11,511 nucleotides of DNA from an uncultured Bacteroidales bacterium (GTDB taxonomy: Bacteria; Bacteroidota; Bacteroidia; Bacteroidales; Paludibacteraceae). How positions within the stretch are numbered: the first letter of the stretch is position 1; every line of letters starts with the position of its first letter. Under the pieces are notes generated by a model. It had not been told where the DNA came from and made no database searches. It saw only the letters and a program-made list of their open reading frames with translations. Both the position numbers and the translations under genes were made by a program. Below, piece by piece: positions 1 to 6,924 of this stretch. The stretch spans positions 1 to 11,511 of the forward strand of contig CAMHEP010000037.1 in assembly GCA_946184195.1 (NCBI GenBank), given 5' to 3'.

Positions 1-496
1 CGACACCACGGGAATGACCGACGAAGAGCGTAAGCAAATCAACTTCGACCATCCGGACGCTTTCGACTGGAAGCTGCTGAGCAAGCATATCGGTATCCTC
101 AAGGAGGGTAAACCGATCGAGCAGCCTATCTACTCGTATATCACCTGTACGCGTCAGGAAGAGACTATCCACATCGAGCCCAGAGAGGTGATTGTAGTGG
201 AGGGTATTATGGCACTGCGTGACAAGCAACTGCGCGAGCATATGGACCTCAAGATATTCGTCGATGCCGATGCTGACGACCGTTTGGTGCGCGTCATCAA
301 GCGTGATATTGTGGAACGCGGACGAACCATTGAGGGCGTGATTGAACGCTACCAGCGTGTGCTCAAGCCCATGCACGAGCAGTTTATCGAGCCCTGTAAA
401 CGCTACGCGGATGTCATCATTCCGCAGGGCGGACACAATAACGCCGCTATCAACATGATGGCGAAATTCATTAAGCAACAGTTGCGTGAGAAATAA
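1..496 (+). CDS. udk: Uridine kinase, C-terminal part (5' end outside window)
   Basis: The reading frame is open from the first bases and ends at TAA 494-496, leaving about 165 residues of a protein usually a little over 200 long. Uridine kinase phosphorylates uridine and cytidine to UMP and CMP in cytosolic pyrimidine salvage. Family hallmarks visible here are the stretch around DEERKQINFDHPDAFDW, the PIYSY segment, the VEGIMAL strand, the FVDADADDRLVRVIKRD region with its arginines, and the ERYQRVLKPMHEQFIEPCKRYADVIIP block. The P-loop would lie upstream of the window. The next gene starts inside this one (11-nt overlap), so the chromate transporter genes are probably co-transcribed with it. 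The truncation is only the window edge. Phosphoribulokinase-family relatives are the only real alternative, and the motif set fits Udk much better. Confidence 0.93.
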   Translation, partial: DTTGMTDEERKQINFDHPDAFDWKLLSKHIGILKEGKPIEQPIYSYITCTRQEETIHIEPREVIVVEGIMALRDKQLREHMDLKIFVDADADDRLVRVIKRDIVERGRTIEGVIERYQRVLKPMHEQFIEPCKRYADVIIPQGGHNNAAINMMAKFIKQQLREK

Positions 497-926
497 TATC
501 GTACAACTATTCCTCACCTATCTCAAGATTGGCACTTTCACTATTGGTGGAGGCTATGTTATGCTTGCCCTTATTCAGCGTGAGGTGGTGGACAAGCATC
601 ACTGGCTTGAGGAGCAGGAGTTTCTCAATATGATTGCCTTGGCGCAAGCGGCGCCGGGACTGATTGCCGTCAATTCCGCTATTTTCATTGCATGGCGTAT
701 CTCACGCAACGAGGCACATCGTCATCAGCGCCTCTATTCCGCTGCCTGCGTAGCTGCAGCCGTTTTAGGTGCGGTATTGCCATCCATCGTGATTATACTC
801 CTCATTGCCGTCTTCTTCACCTCCTACAAGTCCCTGCCTGTTATTGAAGCAATGTTCAAAGGCGTACGCCCCACCGTAGTGGCTCTCATTGCCGCTACCG
901 CCATCCGCCTTGCACGCAAGATATAA
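486..926 (+). CDS. Chromate transporter half (first of pair), C-terminally short
   Basis: This 146-residue membrane protein belongs to the chromate transporter (CHR) family, in its split form where two adjacent half-size proteins replace one long ChrA. The N-terminus carries the family signature KIGTFTIGGGYVM (about residues 15-27), followed by QREVVDKHHW and AQAAPGLIAVN, and then hydrophobic segments at about 82-110 and 128-142. The start is GTG at 486, overlapping the udk end by 11 nt; an in-frame stop at 456-458 rules out a start further upstream. The protein ends directly after the GVRPTVVALIAATAIRLARK block. Family members, and the partner gene next door, continue for a further 35-50 residues with one or two more membrane helices, so the tail is missing. 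The usual PGP motif reads PGL. The family is assigned chromate efflux, but the true substrate of two-half systems in anaerobes is uncertain. Confidence 0.85.
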   Translation: MRNNIVQLFLTYLKIGTFTIGGGYVMLALIQREVVDKHHWLEEQEFLNMIALAQAAPGLIAVNSAIFIAWRISRNEAHRHQRLYSAACVAAAVLGAVLPSIVIILLIAVFFTSYKSLPVIEAMFKGVRPTVVALIAATAIRLARKI

Positions 927-949
927 AGGTAATTATTCCGCCATTGATT

Positions 950-1516
950 ATGATTTATCTGCAACTCTTTCTCTCGTTTTTCAAGATTGGTCTGCTGGGT
1001 TTCGGCGGAGGCATGGCCATCATCTCGCTGGTTCAGAATGAGGTCGAAGTCCACGGGTGGATGACGAGTGCGCAGTTCCTTGATATCCTTGCTATCAGCC
1101 AAGTCACTCCGGGTCCGGTCGGCATCAACGTAGCCACCTATGTAGGCTATACCGCTTCCGGCACGGTATGGGGGAGTCTGTTAGCCTCACTCGCCATCAT
1201 CTTGCCGAGTCTAATTATCATGGGCCTCTTGTGCTACCTCTACGAGAGTATCCGCCAACGCTGGAGCGAAAACAAGATTTTCCGTTTCACCATGCGGATG
1301 ATACGCATATTGGTGGTGGTATTGATAGCCAATGCAGCCTACCGGCTGATGACACCCGCCACCTTTATGGACTATAGCAGTTGGGTAATCTTTGCCGTAG
1401 CTGCTCTATGCACCCTCCTGCCCGAAGTAAAGAAAAACCGAATGACCGAGACACTGAGTCATCCTATCCTGCTGATTCTTGTATCCGCTATCGTAGGATT
1501 GGTGATATACAGATAA
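950..1516 (+). CDS. Chromate transporter half (second of pair)
   Basis: This is the 188-residue partner of the preceding gene, also of the CHR family. It has the signature GLLGFGGGMAIISLVQNEV near the N-terminus, SQVTPGPVGIN with the intact PGP motif, a long hydrophobic segment around LASLAIILPSLIIMGLLCYLY, and two further C-terminal membrane segments (WVIFAVAALCTLL and ILLILVSAIVGLVIY). The start chosen is ATG 950-952, where homology with the first half begins (MIYLQLFLSFFKIG); a TTG at 944 in the same frame would add only two residues. It lies 23 nt after the first gene. The two halves are expected to assemble in opposite orientation in the inner membrane as one transporter. Transport of chromate or another anion is inferred from the family name only. 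Confidence 0.88.
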   Translation: MIYLQLFLSFFKIGLLGFGGGMAIISLVQNEVEVHGWMTSAQFLDILAISQVTPGPVGINVATYVGYTASGTVWGSLLASLAIILPSLIIMGLLCYLYESIRQRWSENKIFRFTMRMIRILVVVLIANAAYRLMTPATFMDYSSWVIFAVAALCTLLPEVKKNRMTETLSHPILLILVSAIVGLVIYR

Positions 1517-1538
1517 AACCGGGCTCATCCATATCCCG

Positions 1539-1575
1539 AAAAAGAAACATCGCCTACTCTCCCGAGCGGGCGATG
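1539..1575 (-). terminator. Intrinsic terminator, minus strand, downstream of the candidate sRNA
   Basis: A perfect 7-bp inverted repeat CATCGCC (1548-1554) / GGCGATG (1569-1575) encloses a second 3-bp stem CTC/GAG with a four-base loop, separated by a 2x2 internal loop. On the minus strand the stem is followed immediately by TTTCTTTTT (1547-1539), which makes it a good rho-independent terminator. In the plus direction the stem is followed by CACATTTTAA, a poor tail, although it lies 32 nt past the chromate-transporter stop and could still stabilise that mRNA. A weaker minus-strand hairpin (CGGG 1520-1523 with CCCG 1535-1538, then TTTT) sits just beyond it. Confidence 0.7.
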
Positions 1576-1732
1576 CACATTTTAAACACACAATATGAGC
1601 GGGCTTATAGAATGCCACTCACTTAAACACAACAGATGTACTTTATACGAAATCCTTGTACAACTTTGCATTCAAAGAGTACCATCGACACAATCCAATC
1701 TGTACCCACTCAATTACCAACTAATTTCATTT
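1539..1732 (-). ncRNA. Candidate structured small RNA, about 195 nt, unidentified
   Basis: No known RNA family is recognised; the call rests on signals seen in the sequence. A consensus Bacteroidota promoter (1739-1770) points into the region and a T-tailed hairpin (1539-1575) ends it. Between them the minus strand can form nested helices: a closing stem of about 13 pairs with one bulge (1705-1717 with 1590-1603), an inner 6-bp stem ACAGAT/ATCTGT (1698-1703 with 1632-1637), and an apical hairpin GTAC-CTTTG-AATG-CAAAG-GTAC (1658-1682). The closing stem includes three G-U wobbles that pair only in minus-strand RNA, which agrees with the promoter and terminator orientation. A 20-codon ORF (1623-1685, minus) lies inside but looks like chance. 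It could be a regulatory RNA or 6S-like, or it could be an untranslated relic. Confidence 0.42.
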
Positions 1733-1738
1733 ACATGG

Positions 1739-1770
1739 CAAAAGTACGTAAAATTTTCCATTCTCGCAAA
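1739..1770 (-). promoter_or_regulatory. Bacteroidota-type promoter reading into the intergenic gap
   Basis: On the minus strand, TTTG (1770-1767) is followed by 20 nt and then TACTTTTG (1746-1739), matching the primary sigma factor consensus of Bacteroidota (TTTG near -33, TAnnTTTG near -7). The spacing is the same as in the lpxC promoter in this window. Transcription would start near 1732. The only thing directly downstream is the candidate small RNA. The surroundings are AT-rich, so a chance match cannot be excluded. Confidence 0.55.
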
Positions 1771-1933
1771 TTTTTACACAAAAAATAAACAAAAAATGGT
1801 ATTAAATTGCAAAAAAGTTATAAGTAGACAAGATATAAACCATTGAATGTAAAAAAATTGAGAGTCATTTTTCCACATTATATGTTTTACAACATATTTC
1901 TCTGAAAGTCAGGAATTTTTGTGCCCAAGTTCG
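1771..1933. other. AT-rich gap downstream of the lipase gene, no gene seen
   Basis: This remainder of the 417-nt convergent gap is very AT-rich, with several A or T runs (for example seven A at 1851-1857) and no convincing ORF. It holds a perfect AT-rich inverted repeat, ATATGTT (1880-1886) / AACATAT (1891-1897), with a four-base loop. On the minus strand this lies about 40 nt past the lipase stop, and a run of seven T follows about 22 nt later. That could act as a weak terminator or 3' end for the long operon, but it is not canonical. Confidence 0.35.
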
Positions 1934-3193
1934 TCAGGGAAGCATCCTATACACCTTCATGAGGAAGGTAACGAAACCCATGGCGTGCGGTCCGTAGTCA
2001 TGGAAGTCGGTTACCACCCATGCGGGGGAGCCGATAGCATGATAGAAGTTCTCGGAGTTGTAGAAAGGTACGGTCCTATCCACCGTTGAGTGGAACAGAT
2101 AGAGCGGCACCTTGGGTATATAACCCAACGGCATATCCTCTATCTTCAGATAATAGAGCATACGTTTTGTTTGCGGCTTCGTCAGGTCCAAGGCATCGGG
2201 CAGGAGTATTTCCGACATGCAATTGGTTCCAATCAGTTCGTTAAGCTGGTTGACCGTATAGACTTTCGAGTTAATCCACTCCTCATAGTGCTCAAGGATA
2301 TTCGGTTGGAAGAAATAGGAATAGTCGAAGTCGGCACCTACGTTACAATTCATTCCCATAACGAGCATCGGCACTGCACAGGGGATACCCATAGTATTCT
2401 CGTTGATGGAACGTGTGAACATCTCGCTTATATAGTAAGGACCGCCACCACAGAAAACACGTTTAACCTTAATTTTGTCTTTGTACATATAATTACCAGA
2501 GGCTTCGTCTATTTCGGTATCCAGTTGGAAAAGAGAATTAGCTATGGCAGCAGCCCCTTGGCTATAACCGAGCAGATAGACCTCATCCGACTTAATAGTG
2601 ATACCACGTTCTGCAAAGAATGGGCGAACCGCTAGTGCCATATCCAAGATATGAATGGAGGTAATAGTAGCGCGCATATAGGGATGCACAGAGTCACGTG
2701 TAACACCGTATCCCAGATAATCCGGCATCACAATCGCATATCCTTTATTAGCGAGATACCCCTCCATACAGAAAGTCTGGCTCGGAGCCTCGAAATCAGC
2801 TGTTATGGTGTAGTGTGCTGCAACTATAATGTTCTTAATAGGTCCTGACTTCGGGTAATAGATAGCTCCGCTTAGACGCACGGAGTCTCCCTCCGGTGCG
2901 ATGGACCAATAGGTACCACATACCTGATGCACTGTGCCGGCAGAGAGCGACTCCACCAGCCCACGCGCTACATCGGTAGAACCGATACTGCTGGCAATAC
3001 GCATGACTGGGGAGGCATAGGAAGTCTCAGATTGTATATCCCTTTCATAGTAAGGGATAAATTTCTTACCATTAGTAGGCAGTTTTCCAAAATCCACCCC
3101 AAACTCAGCGTCAACATGCGCGCATGACGTAAACAGAATGTATGCTGCTAATAGAGGTACTATATAATAATATATATGGTGTAGTCGTTTCAT
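1934..3193 (-). CDS. Lipoprotein alpha/beta hydrolase (lipase/esterase-like)
   Basis: This 419-residue protein starts with a lipoprotein signal (MKRLHH, hydrophobic to about residue 21, then FTSC with Cys24 as the likely lipidated residue), so it should be exported and membrane-anchored. The rest is an alpha/beta-hydrolase: VAAHYT strand (about 124-129), MPDYLGYGVT (156-165), nucleophile elbow GYSQG with Ser211, Asp372 in the FHSTVDRTVPF segment, and His403 in FHDYGPHAMGF. These give a complete Ser-Asp-His triad. The size and the YLGYGVT/GYSQGA pattern resemble secreted lipases and related esterases; the substrate cannot be read from the sequence and a peptidase or acyl-sugar esterase is also possible. 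It is the last gene of the minus-strand operon, 17 nt after the preceding small exported protein. Confidence 0.85.
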   Translation of the reverse strand: MKRLHHIYYYIVPLLAAYILFTSCAHVDAEFGVDFGKLPTNGKKFIPYYERDIQSETSYASPVMRIASSIGSTDVARGLVESLSAGTVHQVCGTYWSIAPEGDSVRLSGAIYYPKSGPIKNIIVAAHYTITADFEAPSQTFCMEGYLANKGYAIVMPDYLGYGVTRDSVHPYMRATITSIHILDMALAVRPFFAERGITIKSDEVYLLGYSQGAAAIANSLFQLDTEIDEASGNYMYKDKIKVKRVFCGGGPYYISEMFTRSINENTMGIPCAVPMLVMGMNCNVGADFDYSYFFQPNILEHYEEWINSKVYTVNQLNELIGTNCMSEILLPDALDLTKPQTKRMLYYLKIEDMPLGYIPKVPLYLFHSTVDRTVPFYNSENFYHAIGSPAWVVTDFHDYGPHAMGFVTFLMKVYRMLP

Positions 3194-3210
3194 CGTGTGT
3201 TATTTCTTTC

Positions 3211-3861
3211 TCATGGGATTCGTTTAATGGGGTTGTTAAACTGATAGATCAGACTCACTGTCAGTATACGTGAGGAGAGCATGGCTATATTATCTATGGA
3301 TCCGAGAGCACTCAGTCCTCCCCACTCTACAGCTCCGTACCATCCTTTTTTCCCGAACTGCAAGCCGAACATCGTGAGTCCGAAGGCAGGATAGCACATA
3401 GTCCTACGGTGTGTCATGAAGTCCTCCTCCGTACCTCCGTTGATACATAGCCCAACAAAAGCCGCCGCATAGAGGTTAACCCATTCGGATCGGAAGAAAG
3501 TAAATCGTATAGTGGGAAGTACCGAGAGGTTATAGTAATAATGAGCTGGAGCATTATCGCCTTCTATGGCTATCTCTCGTCGGTCATGCCATCCTTGTTG
3601 GAACCAGTCTATCTGCATGCCGGAAGACAACCACCACCGCCAATAGTATTGGTATTCGGCGAAGAAGTGTCCTGTCAGGTAGTCTATCTGCGTATTGGGA
3701 CGTCCTATATGGGGGAACTCAAATTTCATGGCAGATTCGAATATCATGTCTCCGTATCCGATTCGTACCTCATGCCGATAAGGGATTGTGTCGTGTGGAG
3801 TGGCATTAAGTGCAAAGGCAATAGTTACCAGCACATATAGTATAAGTAGCCATCGTCTCAT
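3211..3861 (-). CDS. Small exported protein, probable outer-membrane beta-barrel
   Basis: I do not recognise a named family for this 216-residue protein. It begins with a clear Sec signal peptide (MRRWLLILYVLVTIAFALNA, cleavage likely near residue 20). The mature part alternates aromatic and polar residues (FFAEYQYYWRWWLSSGMQIDWF; YYYNLSVLPTIRFTFF; WVNLYAAAFVGLCING; WYGAVEWGGL) and closes with the strand-like LTVSLIYQF. This resembles the 8-stranded outer-membrane barrels common in Bacteroidales, although the protein runs a few residues past the last aromatic. Its ATG overlaps the phoH stop codon by 4 nt (ATGA), suggesting coupled translation, and the lipoprotein hydrolase follows 17 nt later. 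The two exported products may act together at the outer membrane; that is inference from position only. Confidence 0.72.
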   Translation of the reverse strand: MRRWLLILYVLVTIAFALNATPHDTIPYRHEVRIGYGDMIFESAMKFEFPHIGRPNTQIDYLTGHFFAEYQYYWRWWLSSGMQIDWFQQGWHDRREIAIEGDNAPAHYYYNLSVLPTIRFTFFRSEWVNLYAAAFVGLCINGGTEEDFMTHRRTMCYPAFGLTMFGLQFGKKGWYGAVEWGGLSALGSIDNIAMLSSRILTVSLIYQFNNPIKRIP

Positions 3862-4814
3862 GACACTACTTCTTGCTGCTTAATCTCCGAACGCTTGTAG
3901 GCGTCCACAATATGTTTAACCAAAGGGTGGCGAACAATATCCTTGTCGTTAAAACGTACGACTGATATACCTTTTATATCAGCAAGTCTATCCACCGCAT
4001 CTTTTAGGCCGGATGTTTGACTAGCAGGCAGGTCTATCTGAGTAAGGTCACCGGTAACTATCATCTTACTGTTTACCCCAAGTCGTGTAAGAAACATCTT
4101 GAGCTGTGCCGTCGTGGCATTCTGTGCCTCATCCAGAATTACCACGGCATCGGAAAGAGTACGCCCCCGCATGAATGCTAAGGGAGCTATTTGGATGATT
4201 CCACGGTCCATATACTCGTTAAGTTTTGCTACAGGCAACATATCCTGCAGTGCGTCGTATAACGGCTGAAGGTATGGGTCTATCTTGTCCTTGACATCAC
4301 CGGGAAGGAAACCTAATTTTTCTCCCGCCTCTACGGCGGGACGTGAGAGAATAATCTTCTTGACACGTCGCTCTCTGAGTGCCCGCACTGCCAAGGCGAT
4401 AGCTGTGTATGTCTTACCGGATCCGGCAGGTCCTATAGCAAAGAGAAGGTCATTATCTTCAAAATCGTCAGCTAATTGTCTTTGGTTGAGGCTACGTGCA
4501 GTTATCATCTTGCCGTTTACTCCGTGTAGGATTAAATGGTCAGGCAAGACGGAGAATGGTTGTTCACCGTGTACTAATCCAATAATGTCCGTCTCTGTGA
4601 GGGCGTTAGTACGAACACATAGTTGTTCACACTTATGCAGGTTGGTCTCAAAACGACTGATGGCTTGCTCGCTACCGGTCACTTTAATCTGATAGCCACG
4701 TGCTACAACGCGTACATCGGGATGCTGATCCTTAAGGCATTGGATATTCTTATTATTCACGCCATAGAAAGTGGCAGTATCCAACGCTTCATTCAGAGTG
4801 AAAATTGTTTCCAT
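3858..4814 (-). CDS. phoH: PhoH-like ATPase
   Basis: This 318-residue cytosolic P-loop NTPase of the PhoH family has an N-terminal domain of about 110 residues containing a KH-like segment (VRVVARGYQIKVTGS, about 34-48), the usual architecture of YbeZ/PhoH proteins. It has Walker A GPAGSGKT (128-135), SRPAVEAGEKLGFLPGD (157-173), Walker B VVILDEAQN (224-232), TGDLTQID (254-261) and the C-terminal DIVRHPLVKHIVDAY block (292-306). The family is linked to RNA metabolism and often works with the YbeY RNase; whether ybeY is nearby cannot be seen here. The start ATG at 4812-4814 lies 22 nt inside the upstream gene, and the stop overlaps the next start by 4 nt, so it is embedded in an overlapping gene chain. 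Confidence 0.94.
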   Translation of the reverse strand: METIFTLNEALDTATFYGVNNKNIQCLKDQHPDVRVVARGYQIKVTGSEQAISRFETNLHKCEQLCVRTNALTETDIIGLVHGEQPFSVLPDHLILHGVNGKMITARSLNQRQLADDFEDNDLLFAIGPAGSGKTYTAIALAVRALRERRVKKIILSRPAVEAGEKLGFLPGDVKDKIDPYLQPLYDALQDMLPVAKLNEYMDRGIIQIAPLAFMRGRTLSDAVVILDEAQNATTAQLKMFLTRLGVNSKMIVTGDLTQIDLPASQTSGLKDAVDRLADIKGISVVRFNDKDIVRHPLVKHIVDAYKRSEIKQQEVVS

Positions 4815-5224
4815 TGCGGTAGGTCAGGTAAAAAGTCTATCTCTTGTTCGGAGACATGCGCCACTATGGTCTCGACCCCATTATTCAGTACGAGATAGGG
4901 GACATGTAGCAATCTGTTGTATACAGTAATCTGGTCCAATGTCTTTTGGGACAAAGCGACGGTGTCGGCTTTAAACTCAATGAGCATGCCGGGGTTCATC
5001 TGAGGCGTATAGAGGATGGCATCAGCCCGTTTTGGAGCAACATCACGTACAGTAGGCAGAGCCACTTCCACCGCTATCAGTGATGCGGGATAGTTATATT
5101 GTTCTACTAATCGGTGCAAAAATGTTTGCCGGACATACTCTTCCGGCGTGAGGCGTACGTATTTACGCCGCCACGCACAGAAGATATATTCCTTGCCTCG
5201 TATGTACTTGATTATTTCTGCCAA
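4793..5224 (-). CDS. HsdR-N-like domain protein (PD-(D/E)xK-type, stand-alone)
   Basis: This 143-residue protein resembles the stand-alone 'type I restriction enzyme R protein N-terminal domain' proteins widespread in Bacteroidota. The family block RRKYVRLTPEEYVRQTFLHRLV (about 19-40) leads into YPASLIAVE (Glu53), then RADAILY (Asp68) and MLIEFKAD (Glu83, Lys85), the acid and ExK positions expected of a PD-(D/E)xK nuclease fold. There is no helicase domain and no hsdM/hsdS nearby, so it is not a restriction system; the cellular role is unknown. No ATG fits: an in-frame TAA lies just upstream and the first internal Met is at about residue 76. The best start is therefore TTG 5224-5222, preceded by AAGGA five or so bases upstream. 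It overlaps glnS by 13 nt and phoH by 22 nt. Confidence 0.78.
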   Translation of the reverse strand: MAEIIKYIRGKEYIFCAWRRKYVRLTPEEYVRQTFLHRLVEQYNYPASLIAVEVALPTVRDVAPKRADAILYTPQMNPGMLIEFKADTVALSQKTLDQITVYNRLLHVPYLVLNNGVETIVAHVSEQEIDFLPDLPQWKQFSL

Positions 5225-6900
5225 TTGTCCTTAAGAGAAGCGGTACGGTTAAATACCAACTTATCGTCGTTACTGTCAGGGTCAACCACAAAGTATCCGT
5301 GTTTGAGGAATTGGTAGTGGTGTTGTTCGTGTACTCCGTTCTGAACAGGTAGTCTTTTCTTCTCTTTCTTGAGAGCAGACTCCACGAGACATGTAGTAAC
5401 CTTAAGGCTATCCGGATTGAGCAGTTCACGGAAGTCACGTTCATCAGCAGAGGGGTTCTCCACGGCAAAGAGTCTGTCGTACAATCGTGCTTCAGCTTCC
5501 ACACAAGAACGACATTCCACCCAATTGATGGTTGACTTAGTCTTACGGCTTCCCCCTTCCGTACCAGATTTAGAGGTCGGGTCGTAGGTAGCATAGACGG
5601 TAGTGATACGTCCGTCGGTATCCTTGTCACAACCGGTAGCTTGGATGATGTAGGCAGACTTGAGTCGTACCTCTCTACCGCCCGGACTGAGTCGATAGAA
5701 GTCTTTTGATCCCTCCTCCTGGAAGTCACCACGTTCTATGTATAATTCACGAGCAAAAGGCATCTCACGGCTACCCAATTCAGGATGTCCATCAATATAG
5801 TCTGCCGATACCACTTCGCCGTCGCCCTCGTAGTTTGTGATGACCAATTTGACAGGTTCGAAGATAGCACATACACGCGGAGCTGTCTCCTTGAGGTCCT
5901 CGCGTACAGTATGTTCCAATAGTCCGAGATCAATCATACCTTCCACTTTGGTATATCCTATCTTGTCAATGAAGGTGCGTATGGCTTGTGGGCTATAACC
6001 ACGTCTACGCAGACCGCATACAGTCGGCATACGCGGATCGTCCCAACCGGCAACGAGTCCTTCCTTAACCAGTTGCAACATCTTACGCTTGGACATCACA
6101 GTATAGGTAATATTGAGTCGGTTAAACTCATACTGGTGGGGGCGATATTCGCTATCCGCGAATTGGTCAATGAACCAATCGTATAGGGGTCGATGCACAA
6201 CGAATTCAAGCGTACAGATAGAGTGTGTCACACCTTCAAAATAGTCGGATTGTCCGTGTGCGAAATCGTACATCGGGTATACGTTCCAGCGTCTTCCTGT
6301 ACGGTGGTGCGGATGTGTGGTGATGATACGGTACATGATGGGGTCGCGGAAGTGCATATTGGGATTGGCCATGTCTATCTTTGCACGAAGAACCATCTTT
6401 CCATCTTCTACATCGCCATTCTGCATAGCTTGGAACAATCGCAAATTCTCTTCCACAGGTCTATTGCGATAGGGAGACCCGGTACCGGGTTCGGTAGGTG
6501 TACCCTTTTGCTCGGCTATCTGCTCGGCGGTCTGCTCGTCCACATAGGCCTTCCCTTCCTTGATAAAACGGATAGCCAGGTCATAGAGTTGTTGGAAATA
6601 GTCGCTCGCATAGTAGATATTTCCCCAACGGAATCCGAGCCAGGCGATATCTTGCTGGATGGAATCCACATACTCCACATCCTCTTTTACGGGGTTGGTG
6701 TCATCGAAACGGAGATTACATACGCCATTATAGCGTTCGGCTATACCGAAGTCCATGCATATAGCCTTCACATGTCCGATATGCAAATAGCCGTTGGGTT
6801 CTGGCGGGAAGCGTGTCTGTATACGTCCGTCGTTTTTGCCTTCCTGCAGGTCTTTCTCTACTATCTGCTCAATAAAATTGAGACTACGTTCTTCCATCAT
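5212..6900 (-). CDS. glnS: Glutaminyl-tRNA synthetase
   Basis: This 562-residue class I aminoacyl-tRNA synthetase charges tRNA-Gln with glutamine in the cytosol. Length matches the family (about 550 residues). The catalytic domain shows FPPEPNGYLHIGH (31-43, with the HIGH signature at 40-43), NLRFDDTNP (62-70), the segment YPMYDFAHGQSDYFEGVTHSICTLEF that binds the amino acid and acceptor end, and the KMSKS-like loop VMSKRKM (268-274). The C-terminal anticodon-binding beta-barrels follow, with GEVVSADYIDGHPELGSREMPFARELYIE-type sequence. Two consecutive ATG codons open the gene (6900-6898 and 6897-6895), so the first residue is ambiguous by one. It lies 24 nt after lpxA, and its last codons contain the ribosome-binding-like AAGGA and TTG start of the next gene. 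Confidence 0.97.
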   Translation of the reverse strand: MMEERSLNFIEQIVEKDLQEGKNDGRIQTRFPPEPNGYLHIGHVKAICMDFGIAERYNGVCNLRFDDTNPVKEDVEYVDSIQQDIAWLGFRWGNIYYASDYFQQLYDLAIRFIKEGKAYVDEQTAEQIAEQKGTPTEPGTGSPYRNRPVEENLRLFQAMQNGDVEDGKMVLRAKIDMANPNMHFRDPIMYRIITTHPHHRTGRRWNVYPMYDFAHGQSDYFEGVTHSICTLEFVVHRPLYDWFIDQFADSEYRPHQYEFNRLNITYTVMSKRKMLQLVKEGLVAGWDDPRMPTVCGLRRRGYSPQAIRTFIDKIGYTKVEGMIDLGLLEHTVREDLKETAPRVCAIFEPVKLVITNYEGDGEVVSADYIDGHPELGSREMPFARELYIERGDFQEEGSKDFYRLSPGGREVRLKSAYIIQATGCDKDTDGRITTVYATYDPTSKSGTEGGSRKTKSTINWVECRSCVEAEARLYDRLFAVENPSADERDFRELLNPDSLKVTTCLVESALKKEKKRLPVQNGVHEQHHYQFLKHGYFVVDPDSNDDKLVFNRTASLKDNWQK

Positions 6901-6924
6901 GTTTAATGTATTGTTAGTAATGAA

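Noticed and set aside
890..950. Frameshift rejoining the two chromate-transporter halves
   Set aside because: Both halves begin with their own full N-terminal signature, so they are separate genes; the gap between them contains no coding remnant of the missing tail.
1623..1685. Twenty-codon minus-strand ORF inside the candidate RNA
   Set aside because: Length and composition fit chance, no ribosome-binding signal is seen, and it coincides with the predicted stem structures.
1539..1732. Identification of the candidate RNA as 6S RNA
   Set aside because: Length and a long closing stem are suggestive, but the internal loop is very one-sided and no conserved 6S sequence could be recognised by eye, so it is left unidentified.
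1595..1846. Plus-strand ORF of 83 codons in the intergenic gap
   Set aside because: AT-rich with no family resemblance or start signal, and it runs opposite the promoter and helices of the candidate RNA.
2090..2635. Plus-strand ORF of 181 codons opposite the lipoprotein hydrolase
   Set aside because: Antisense to a gene with an intact catalytic triad and signal peptide; its translation shows no domain and no plausible start context.
4793..5224. Type I restriction-modification system
   Set aside because: Only the HsdR N-terminal-like domain is present; there is no helicase region and no methylase or specificity gene nearby.
5163..5732. Minus-strand ORF of 189 codons overlapping glnS and the next gene
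   Set aside because: It is another frame of glnS and the HsdR-N-like gene, with low-complexity Ser/Thr/Arg-rich sequence typical of a shadow frame.
6193..6906. Long plus-strand ORF of 237 codons opposite glnS
   Set aside because: It lies entirely antisense to a confidently identified glnS, has no recognisable motifs, and is explained by codon bias of the real gene.
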